From an uncultured Pseudomonadales bacterium (GTDB lineage: Bacteria > Pseudomonadota > Gammaproteobacteria > Pseudomonadales > Azotimanducaceae), in the NCBI GenBank assembly GCA_951813515.1, contig OX638346.1, positions 3,031,617 through 3,095,616 on the forward strand: a stretch of DNA of 64,000 bases. The letters are read 5' to 3'. Below the pieces are notes generated by a model, which worked only from the letters and a program-made list of their open reading frames with translations, was not told the DNA's origin and made no database searches. This document shows, in pieces, positions 44,053 to 51,549 of this stretch. Each line of letters opens with the position of its first letter. Positions within the stretch are counted from its first letter, which is position 1. A program made the position numbers and the translations under genes.

Positions 44053-45504
44053 CTAGTCGTTCCAGGGAAACCGATAGGCGAAAGCAGCCTCCCTCATCGC
44101 ATGATCAAGCTGACCGCGACCGGTAACGGGCAATCTGGATCCATCGAGTTCGGGGTCCACGTAGCTGGCGAACCAGTCGTCCAGTTCCCGCCGCAGGGCG
44201 CGAATGCGCTCGGCTTGGCCACGCTGGCCGAAGAGGTTGACGCGTTCCGCCGGGTCTTCGCCGACGTTATAGAGTTCATGCGCCCCCGCCGGGTAGCGCC
44301 AGACCAGCTTCCACTCCTCGGAGCGAATCATGCGTACCGGTCCGTACTCGTCGAATACGTAGATGCTTCTTCGTTCGCCGATGGGCCGACCGTCAAGGAG
44401 CGGTGAAAACGAACGTCCAGGCAAGCCGCCGGGGACGCGCTCGGGAGCGCCGGTAAATTCCATGAGGGTTGGCAGCCAGTCGTACTGGCTCAGGAGGTCA
44501 GTGTTGACCTGGTTTTCCGGGACATGTCCCGGCCGGCTGATAAGACACGGCACCTTGACGCTGGTGTCGAACATGTTCTGCGGCCAGGTCGCATTGCCCT
44601 TTCCGTAGAGGCCGTGGTGCCCCATGTTCATGCCGTTGTCGCTCATGAATACGACCAGCGTATTGCTTCTCAAGTCCTGTTCTTCAAGCCAGTCCAGCAG
44701 CCGGCCAACATGCCGGTCCATCCCTTCGATGGCGGCGAAATAGCCGGCAAGATTCTGTCTTCGCGTTTCGGTATCGACGGTGCCGGCGTTGAAGCCGACC
44801 GGCAACGGTTCGTCCGGGCCCGGGACCGAGTCGAAGGGGCAGCGGTCGTAGTAATCGTCCCACAACGCCTGAGGATGATGCTCGCGTCCCCATGGCTTGT
44901 GCGGCGCCGTGTAGTGGACGGCGAGGCAGAACGGTCGCTCTTCGCTCAGTTGTGCCTCAAGGAAATTCAGCGCGTTGTCCGTAAACAGCTCGGTTGCGTA
45001 GGTCTCGTGCTTTTCGATTTGACCGCTTGCCACGACGGGCACGTTGAAATAGTTGGTGCCACCGTAGGGCATGGGGTTCCACGTGTCGAAACCGCATCGC
45101 GGTTGGAGGCCGTCGCCGAGATGCCACTTGCCCGACAGGCAGGTGTCGTAGCCGCGGTCGCGAAGCAGTTCCGCGTATGTCGGCATGCCGAGCAGGAACT
45201 GCACGCGGTCCGCCGGCACCTCGCGGTCGAGCCCGCCCTTGCTCGTGTCCGACTGCCACATCAGGGCGTCGTGCACCCCATGCTGGGATGGAATCCTGCC
45301 CGTCAGAATCGACGCCCGGGCCGGTGAGCAGACCGGCGATGTGCAGAAAAAATTGTCGAAGCGGATTCCTTCCCGCGCCAGCCGGTCCAGGTTGGGCGAC
45401 CTGATTTCCGCATTGCCGGCACAACCCATGGCCCACGCGCCCTGGTCATCCGTCAGGACGAACAGGAGATTGGGTTGGTCCGTGTTACGACTGGCCATCG
45501 GCAT
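44053..45504 (-). CDS. Sulfatase, Cys-type, 3
   Basis: From the ATG at 45504 the product has 483 residues. CSPAR (Cys59) is the formylglycine site. FVLTDDQGAWAMGC supplies the first metal ligands and FMSDNGMNMGHHGLYGKGNA the later ones. It is a cytoplasmic-looking sulfatase of the heparan/iduronate-sulfatase-like S1 group by general feel, but the substrate is unknown. It overlaps the NTF2-like gene by 20 bases, so the two are coupled. An alternative ATG lies two codons further in (45498). Confidence 0.92.
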   Translation of the reverse strand: MPMASRNTDQPNLLFVLTDDQGAWAMGCAGNAEIRSPNLDRLAREGIRFDNFFCTSPVCSPARASILTGRIPSQHGVHDALMWQSDTSKGGLDREVPADRVQFLLGMPTYAELLRDRGYDTCLSGKWHLGDGLQPRCGFDTWNPMPYGGTNYFNVPVVASGQIEKHETYATELFTDNALNFLEAQLSEERPFCLAVHYTAPHKPWGREHHPQALWDDYYDRCPFDSVPGPDEPLPVGFNAGTVDTETRRQNLAGYFAAIEGMDRHVGRLLDWLEEQDLRSNTLVVFMSDNGMNMGHHGLYGKGNATWPQNMFDTSVKVPCLISRPGHVPENQVNTDLLSQYDWLPTLMEFTGAPERVPGGLPGRSFSPLLDGRPIGERRSIYVFDEYGPVRMIRSEEWKLVWRYPAGAHELYNVGEDPAERVNLFGQRGQAERIRALRRELDDWFASYVDPELDGSRLPVTGRGQLDHAMREAAFAYRFPWND

Positions 45505-46276
45505 CGTTTCCCGAAGTGCGCCTCGAAATACCGGCGATCCGCCAGGTGCCGGAATCCCTGCCGACCACGACGATGGTCTGCTCGCCGCCGCCGGACGCAT
45601 AAGCCGCAGTCACCGCCACATTGATCCCTTGGGGACCGGACTGTGCTGCGGTGATGTTCAGGTTGCTGCTGATCTGCGTCGTTTGCCGGCGGACCTGCCG
45701 CGCCAGCTCGATGCCACTCCCGATTCGGGTGGCCTCGCCAATACCGACGTCGACCATGGGAAACCGGCAGAGTTCGGCGCAGGCGTCGCCATCGCCCCTG
45801 GCCAGTGCATCGTAGTAGCGCCTGACCAGGTCGGTTGCGGCTTCGGCGGCCAGGCGGGTACGCGCTTCGTCGTCGCTACCATCGTAGGAACCCAGCGCGA
45901 ACCGCGCCTGGATACCCCACGAATCGTCGGGCCTGGTGAGGACATAGGTGACCCGGTTCCACAGGATGGGTTCGTCCTGGGCGTTGAATCGAGTCCAGCC
46001 GCCGAGCAGAAGGACCCGGTCGGAAGATTCGTGCAGGCGGACCGGCTCTCGGCCCCGCGTCCGCACCCAGCCGGTCGCTACTCTCGAGTTCCAGTCGGCG
46101 GCATCGGCGTAGTCGGTTGCCGTTTCGAAGTAGTGGACTTCACCCGATGCGGCGACACGCACGTGGGGATAGCTCATCACGGCAGCCCAGGCGTCGCCGT
46201 CCTGCGCAGCATCGGCCTCAAAAAAGCCAAAGTACGCATCTTCCGGCGTATCGAAGTGTGTCGGGTATCTGCTCAT
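45485..46276 (-). CDS. NTF2/SnoaL-like two-domain protein
   Basis: The product has 263 residues from the ATG at 46276. It seems to contain two cone-shaped NTF2-like repeats: one around PEDAYFGFFEADAAQDGDAW and one around DLVRRYYDALARGDGDACAE. Both have the helix-Asp-Gly-Asp pattern typical of SnoaL folds. Such proteins act as small isomerases, dehydratases or ligand binders. It lies in the operon between an aldolase and a sulfatase. A GTG at 46297 would lengthen it by seven residues. Confidence 0.7.
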   Translation of the reverse strand: MSRYPTHFDTPEDAYFGFFEADAAQDGDAWAAVMSYPHVRVAASGEVHYFETATDYADAADWNSRVATGWVRTRGREPVRLHESSDRVLLLGGWTRFNAQDEPILWNRVTYVLTRPDDSWGIQARFALGSYDGSDDEARTRLAAEAATDLVRRYYDALARGDGDACAELCRFPMVDVGIGEATRIGSGIELARQVRRQTTQISSNLNITAAQSGPQGINVAVTAAYASGGGEQTIVVVGRDSGTWRIAGISRRTSGNDADGQS

Positions 46277-46304
46277 CTGCTGCGATCCGCGGGCCACGCC
46301 ATGG

Positions 46305-46961
46305 TCAGCCGTTCCTGGCGTACGCCATTTCCTCCGCCTTCTTCTCGAAATCCTTCCAATCGTCGGCAGTCAGCCGTTTCGGTTCTCCCAGTTGCCGCGC
46401 CAGCACGTACTGCCGGCACATGATCTCCAGCCGCTGGGCCTGGTTGACCGCGCGCTGCAGGTTCGGTGCGCGGGCGATCATCCCGTGGTTCCCGAGCAGG
46501 CACGCCGTGCGGTTCGCGAGCGCCTCGGATGCATCGTCGGCGAGCTTCTGCCTACCGAAGGTGGAGTAGGGGACGCAGGGGACATCGTCGCCGCCGAACA
46601 CGCCCACGAGATAGTGAAAGCCGGGCAGCCGCGTCACGTGGCTCGCGACGGCGACGCAGTAGTCCGAGTGGGTGTGCACCACCGCCCGGGCGTCGGCGTA
46701 CTTCTGGTAGATGGCCGCATGCATGCGCCACTCCGAAGAGGGCAGGCGCGTGCCCTGATAGGTGCCGTCGAAAGAGGTGTCAACCACGGTGTCGACGGCG
46801 ATGGATTCCCCGGTTGCCCCGTTCGGGGAGATCAGCATCCTGTCGCCGAACCTGACGCTCAGGTTGCCCGACGACATTTCGTTCAAACCGAGGGACTCGA
46901 CTCTCCTGTATTGCGCAACCAGTTGTTCGCGCAGGTGCATCTCGTTATCGGTGTCCGCCAT
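46305..46961 (-). CDS. Class II aldolase/adducin family protein (OtnC-like)
   Basis: The 218-residue protein follows the fuculose-phosphate aldolase fold. SSGNLSVRFGDRMLISPNGA is the phosphate-binding start, WRMHAAIYQKYADARAVVHTHSD gives the first zinc ligands (HTH), and LLGNHGMIARAPNL the later His. It should cleave or decarboxylate a phosphorylated sugar acid. With the four-carbon acid kinase in the same block it is a good candidate for a 3-oxo-tetronate 4-phosphate decarboxylase. That assignment is inference from context. Confidence 0.85.
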   Translation of the reverse strand: MADTDNEMHLREQLVAQYRRVESLGLNEMSSGNLSVRFGDRMLISPNGATGESIAVDTVVDTSFDGTYQGTRLPSSEWRMHAAIYQKYADARAVVHTHSDYCVAVASHVTRLPGFHYLVGVFGGDDVPCVPYSTFGRQKLADDASEALANRTACLLGNHGMIARAPNLQRAVNQAQRLEIMCRQYVLARQLGEPKRLTADDWKDFEKKAEEMAYARNG

Positions 46962-46999
46962 ACCGGCCTCCAGGGTGATTGGTTACTGCGCTCCGCGCG

Positions 47000-48073
47000 T
47001 TACGCGACATCTGGCTGGTTCATCATCAGTTCGGTGATCTCCCGCTGCTGTCTTGCATCGAGCTCGCGATAGACGGGACTCTCATGCAGTCGCTTGCAGA
47101 CGGGCCGCGTATCCCGCTTGGGTATCACGTCCGCCGTCTGGAACGACATCAGCATCGCGGCCCGCTTGCGGTCGCTGTGGTTGAAGCCGGCGCGGTGCCA
47201 GGTCCTGGCGTCGTACAGGACGATGCTGCCGGCCGGCGCCTCGATCACATCGGCCTCCGGGCCGCTGTAGGGCCGCGCGTTGGGGTCGGGCCCGTGGCGG
47301 GCGGGATTCCACTCCGGTGGCGGCAACGTATCGGCCAGGTGCGAGCCCAACTTGTACGCGGTTGCGCCGTTTTGCCTCGTGAAGTCGGATACGCAGACGT
47401 TGCGCTGCACCGCCTTGATCGGTCCTTTTCGGTCCGCGACGAGGTTCCCGCCCACCGATGGAATGTACGGGATGTCGGAATGCCAGCCCTGCACGGGACG
47501 CTTGCCGTCCCAGGGCGCGAGGGAGCGGCAGTTTGCCGGATGCCCCAGGTGGAGGTCCCGGGTCTGCACATATTGCCGGATGAGCCAGAGGGATATGGGT
47601 TCGCAGATGGCCCTGCCGACGGCGCTGTGCTGGCAGACCATGGGCATGTCGCCGATCGTCGGCGCGCCTTCGTGGCGATCCGAACCGGCGACGCGCTGGA
47701 GTCCGTCGACGATTTCTGGCGACAGGACGCTGGTGAGGCATACCCAGCCTTTGCGCTTCAGGTGTTCGAGATATTCGGAGGGCAGCTTCTCTGGGCCGTG
47801 CGTGATCGTGAAGGTCCCCTCATCTGAACCGAGGGGGAGTGTGCAGGCGTCTTCATCGATATCGGCTGGTACGACTCGGCCGGTTGCGACGTGCCTCACG
47901 CCACCTGGCGCCCGGTCCCAGATCACGCGGTCGTCCGCCTCGTCGAACAGGGCGGGTTCCCCGCTATCGTCGAGACCAAGCATGTCGCCGTCTGGCGCGA
48001 CCAGGAAGACATGGTGGTTTTCGGGGCGTTCAAACGTGACTCGCCGCTCCTGGAATTCCTGCTGATTTTCCAT
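47000..48073 (-). CDS. Phytanoyl-CoA dioxygenase (PhyH) family protein, 3, with extra N-terminal domain
   Basis: From the ATG at 48073 the product has 357 residues. The PhyH core begins near residue 90 (LEHLKRKGWVCLTSVLSPEI). HxD is in QGWHSDIPYIPS and the distal His in ARTWHRAGFNHSDRKR. The first 85 residues (FLVAPDGDMLGLDDSGEPAL, then IWDRAPGGVRHVATGRVVPA) are a beta-rich module not seen in the other five paralogues. It could bind a substrate or partner. The gene overlaps or nearly abuts the sulfotransferase gene. Confidence 0.86.
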   Translation of the reverse strand: MENQQEFQERRVTFERPENHHVFLVAPDGDMLGLDDSGEPALFDEADDRVIWDRAPGGVRHVATGRVVPADIDEDACTLPLGSDEGTFTITHGPEKLPSEYLEHLKRKGWVCLTSVLSPEIVDGLQRVAGSDRHEGAPTIGDMPMVCQHSAVGRAICEPISLWLIRQYVQTRDLHLGHPANCRSLAPWDGKRPVQGWHSDIPYIPSVGGNLVADRKGPIKAVQRNVCVSDFTRQNGATAYKLGSHLADTLPPPEWNPARHGPDPNARPYSGPEADVIEAPAGSIVLYDARTWHRAGFNHSDRKRAAMLMSFQTADVIPKRDTRPVCKRLHESPVYRELDARQQREITELMMNQPDVA

Positions 48074-48092
48074 TCCTGTGACTCCTGGGTAC

Positions 48093-49055
48093 CTAGAGGG
48101 CATACCCGTACTTCTGCAGTTCCAGGTGCAGTTCGGTTACAAGCCAGTTATTGCCTTCTCGTGAAGCATCCAATATCCGTTGTGCGGTCTCGGGGGACAG
48201 TTCCACTGAAGCGGGAGAATCATCGGCAACCGTGGACTGGATGACACCGTCCCTGTCAGAGAACCCTATGGATTTTTTCTTTCTTTCCACGCTGGACAGG
48301 CGCCATGCCAGGCGACCGACAAGCGACGAGTTTATCGCCTGCATCCTGTTGACCTGCGACTCGAACAATCGGGTGTGCAGATGCTGACCCTCGGCTAGGT
48401 CGATGGTCTCTTGCGCATCGACACCCAGGAAACCCGAGACATCCTGCAGGTATTGCTCGGGGTCGGACCGGAATGCCTCGAAAAGGAAAACACCGACATT
48501 CGCTGCGCCCAACAGCCGCACGGCCACCTCTACATACTCGCGATAGGCAAAGACATCCTGCAGGCTTCCAAGCCGTTGCTCCTGTAAATCCAGCCATTCA
48601 TCAAAGGTGACGTACGTTCGGGCCAGTTGCTTCTGATTGCCCCGGAGGTGCTGCAAGTACATCGATGGCAACCGGGTGAGCGGGTCTCGGAGGCTGATCA
48701 ATATCCTGCAGGCGCCGCACGCCGCCACGAGGCGTTGGAGGGACGCTTCGAAGGATGCTATTCCCTGCTGGCCCAGACCCTCCCATGAGCCGAGAATGAT
48801 CTGGTTCGCACCTGCCCCCGGCGCAAGTGTTGCAGCAAAAAAGTCGCTCGCAGCGGCGATGTTGCAGGGCTGATCTGTTCGCCACAGCAGAGGTGCCAGA
48901 AACTCATAAGTGTCGGCGGAGACGCATTGACGGCCGTGCGTGCTTCCGGCGATCTTTCCCAGATAGGAGATCTGCGAATGGTTCTGAAAGACAGCGCGTT
49001 GCAGCGTGGTCGTGGCGGTCTTCGAAAGACCTATGTGCAGCACCATGCCAGTCAT
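48093..49055 (-). CDS. Sulfotransferase family protein
   Basis: The 320-residue protein starts MTGMVLHIGLSKTATTTLQR. HIGLSKTATTTLQ is the 5'-phosphosulfate loop that binds PAPS. ILISLRDPLTRLPSMYLQHL near residue 120 is the 3'-phosphate motif. It should transfer sulfate from PAPS to a hydroxyl or amine. A sulfate-adding enzyme inside a cluster of sulfatases is unusual. It lies 48 bases after sulfatase 4 and is followed directly by a PhyH gene. Confidence 0.85.
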   Translation of the reverse strand: MTGMVLHIGLSKTATTTLQRAVFQNHSQISYLGKIAGSTHGRQCVSADTYEFLAPLLWRTDQPCNIAAASDFFAATLAPGAGANQIILGSWEGLGQQGIASFEASLQRLVAACGACRILISLRDPLTRLPSMYLQHLRGNQKQLARTYVTFDEWLDLQEQRLGSLQDVFAYREYVEVAVRLLGAANVGVFLFEAFRSDPEQYLQDVSGFLGVDAQETIDLAEGQHLHTRLFESQVNRMQAINSSLVGRLAWRLSSVERKKKSIGFSDRDGVIQSTVADDSPASVELSPETAQRILDASREGNNWLVTELHLELQKYGYAL

Positions 49056-49103
49056 GAGTCCAGATGCAGCAACCGTTCAGGCGATGGATCGATAGACGGC
49101 ACC

Positions 49104-51350
49104 TTATGGCCCGGTCGCGACGGTTATATCCACGCAGTGAATGACTCCGGTGAACTCGAACGGTGGTTTGTAGGCGTGGGTCATGGGGGCTTGCCGGTCG
49201 TGACCGACCTCCGCGCCGCGCATGCTCGTGATTTGCGTCACATCCGGCATGGGGATCGTGTCGAGTTCCCGGTCCTGAGCCACGAGGGTGAATCTCCCCG
49301 TGTCGCCATCGCCCGGTTCGAACACGACGCCCACGTTGACACGGCCCGTGGGTAGCTCCATCGCGGCGCGACGCAAGGTCGGGTTCCCCAGCACCCTGTA
49401 CGCGAAACACAAGGATCCGTCCTGTATGAACAGGGAGATGCCGTTCCGGAACGATCCTTGCGAATAGATGACGCCTTCGGTTTCCTTGCCCCGAAGTTCG
49501 ACCTCGGCCATGACGGACCACTTGCGCCGGCCGAGCGCGGGTGACTGTGCCCTGGGTATCCGCGAGAGCGGCGGGACGAAACGCCAGGTCAGCGAATCAT
49601 GACGGGCCGGGCGGCGCTGCCCGGCGCGATCGTCCAATGGCAAGACGCCGTGGCGTCCGGCCTCCACCCACCACAGGTCGATCATTCTTCGCAGCCGATT
49701 CGGCTGGGCTGCCGCAAGGTTCACGACTTCCGAGAAGTCTTCGTCCAGGTGATACAGCTCCCAATCGTCGTCGTCGTAATCATCCCCCGGTTCGTGTCGC
49801 GTGACGGCCTTCCAGCCATCGCACCATAGCCCGCGTTTGCCCATCATTTCAAAGTGCTGAATGGGTTTTCTGGTCGGACATTCCGCATCGTCCAGCGTAT
49901 AGGCGAGGCTGGTCCCGGCGATGGGCATCTGGTCGTATCCCCGGTAGTGTGATCGCGGGCGCACGTCGGCGATCTCCAGTATCGTCGGCGCTATATCGGT
50001 GACGTAATGGAACTGATCCCGGATACCCCCGGGGTCCGTGATTCCCGGCGGATAGCGAATGATCATCGGCACCTGCACGCCGCCGCCGTGCGTGTCCTGC
50101 TTGTACCAGCGAAGCGGCGTGTTCCCCACCTGCGACCAGCCCCACGGAATGTCGCAGTTGCTGTTGGGGCCGCCGATGTCATCCAGTTTTTCCTGCACCG
50201 CGTCGAAATCCTCCAGCGGCACCGGCCGACCGAGTTTCTCTCCCAGGGTCCGCCCGTCGTTTGCCGCGTTGCGCATGCCCCCCGGCTGGGCGTGCATGAC
50301 GCCGTAAGGCCCGCCGTTCTGGCTGGTGCCGTTGTCCGCGGTGAGGATGACCACGGTGTTGTCGAGTTGGCCGATGGCGCGCAGATGCTCGATGAGGCGT
50401 CCGATCTGCGCATCGGTATGTTCGAGGAACCCCGCCCACGCCTCCTGCAGCCGGCAGACGAATCTCCTTTCGTTCTCGCCCAGCGTTTCCCAGCGCGGCA
50501 CGCCGGGATTGCTTGGCGGCAGCCGCGTGCCCGGCGGTACGATCCCGAGTTCGACCTGTCGGGTGAAATATCGCTCGCGCAGGACGTCCCACCCTTCGTC
50601 GAAACGGCCGCGGTACTTGTCGATGTACGCCTTCGGCGCCTGGTGCGGGTAGTGCATGGCGCCGGTCGCGAAGTAGGTGAAGAAAGGCGTCTCGGGCCGG
50701 ATGGCCTTGAGGTCATTGATGAACTCGATGGCGTGGTCCACCAGGTCATCCGTCAGGTGGTATCCCTGCTCCGGTGTTTTCGGAGGCGCTACCGGATGGT
50801 TGTCGCAGGTCAGGTCCGGATCGAACTGGGGGGTCGCCCCGGGCAGGAATCCGTAGAAGCGGTCAAAACCGCGCTGCAGCGGCCAGTCGTCGTAGGGTCC
50901 TGCGGCGGAGCCCGCTGGGTTGGGATTGAGATGCCATTTTCCCAGCGCGAACGTGGCGAAGCCTTCCTCGCTCAGCATCTCGGCCAGGTTTGCCGCGTGT
51001 CGGGTGATCCGTCCCCGCTGGTTGGGATACCCGCTGTCGCCGAATCCGGTGATGGTCGAGATGCCAACGGCGTGGTGGTTGCGGCCCGTCAGCAGGGACG
51101 CGCGGGTGGGGGAGCAGAGCGGCGTGACGTGGAAGTTGTTGTAGCGCAGGCCGTTTTCCGCCAGCGCGTCCATGTGGGGCGTCTCGATGGTCGAGCCGTA
51201 GCATCCCAGGTTGCCGAACCCGGTGTCGTCCAGCAGGATCAGGAGAACGTTGGGCGCGCTGCCCGGCGAGGCGGTCTCAGGCCAGTCGGGTTCCGAGTCC
51301 TCGTAGGTGACTCCGATCCGGCCGCGAAAAGTCTCTGTTGCCACGCGCAA
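49104..51350 (-). CDS. Arylsulfatase-type sulfatase, Cys-type, 4
   Basis: The 748-residue protein is the longest sulfatase here and is of the AtsA-like group. VLLILLDDTGFGNLGCYGS supplies metal ligands, PLCSPTRASLLTGRNHHAVG the formylglycine site (Cys79), and VILTADNGTSQNGGPYG the later ligands. The C-terminal 200 residues form a beta-sandwich-like domain (SVMAEVELRGKETEGVIYSQ). There is no signal peptide. It is the first gene of the 17-gene minus-strand block. Confidence 0.93.
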   Translation of the reverse strand: MRVATETFRGRIGVTYEDSEPDWPETASPGSAPNVLLILLDDTGFGNLGCYGSTIETPHMDALAENGLRYNNFHVTPLCSPTRASLLTGRNHHAVGISTITGFGDSGYPNQRGRITRHAANLAEMLSEEGFATFALGKWHLNPNPAGSAAGPYDDWPLQRGFDRFYGFLPGATPQFDPDLTCDNHPVAPPKTPEQGYHLTDDLVDHAIEFINDLKAIRPETPFFTYFATGAMHYPHQAPKAYIDKYRGRFDEGWDVLRERYFTRQVELGIVPPGTRLPPSNPGVPRWETLGENERRFVCRLQEAWAGFLEHTDAQIGRLIEHLRAIGQLDNTVVILTADNGTSQNGGPYGVMHAQPGGMRNAANDGRTLGEKLGRPVPLEDFDAVQEKLDDIGGPNSNCDIPWGWSQVGNTPLRWYKQDTHGGGVQVPMIIRYPPGITDPGGIRDQFHYVTDIAPTILEIADVRPRSHYRGYDQMPIAGTSLAYTLDDAECPTRKPIQHFEMMGKRGLWCDGWKAVTRHEPGDDYDDDDWELYHLDEDFSEVVNLAAAQPNRLRRMIDLWWVEAGRHGVLPLDDRAGQRRPARHDSLTWRFVPPLSRIPRAQSPALGRRKWSVMAEVELRGKETEGVIYSQGSFRNGISLFIQDGSLCFAYRVLGNPTLRRAAMELPTGRVNVGVVFEPGDGDTGRFTLVAQDRELDTIPMPDVTQITSMRGAEVGHDRQAPMTHAYKPPFEFTGVIHCVDITVATGP

Positions 51351-51452
51351 GGCTCCGTCTACATCATGCCCCTTGGACCCCCATGACTATTGGCGAACAG
51401 CACGTCTGACGCAATGAGCAGCCACAAGGCACAAGGCGCGAAGGCACGCGTT

Positions 51453-51498
51453 CCCTGATGACGCCGCCTCTTGCGAGATGCGACATCATCAAGGTACC
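51453..51498. repeat. Copy 2 of a TonB-receptor 3'-flank repeat
   Basis: This segment reads CCCTGATGACGCCGCCTC and then CATCATCAAGGTACC. It matches 54708-54758 (CCCTGACGACATCGCCTT, then CATCATCAAGGGACC) with small gaps. Each copy lies downstream of a TonB-receptor gene. Together they support tandem duplication of receptor plus flank. Confidence 0.6.
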
Positions 51499-51509
51499 GC
51501 CTGAATCCC

Positions 51510-51539
51510 GCGACGTCGCCTCGATCGAGGCGACGTCGC
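51510..51539. terminator. Perfect 30-base palindrome after TonB receptor 1
   Basis: GCGACGTCGCCTCGA is followed at once by its exact reverse complement. It lies 10 bases past the receptor stop on the minus strand and would fold into a very stable GC-rich hairpin. It has no T-run. It may be a terminator, an mRNA 3'-end stabiliser or a binding site. Confidence 0.6.
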
Positions 51540-51549
51540 CAGGAAAGAC

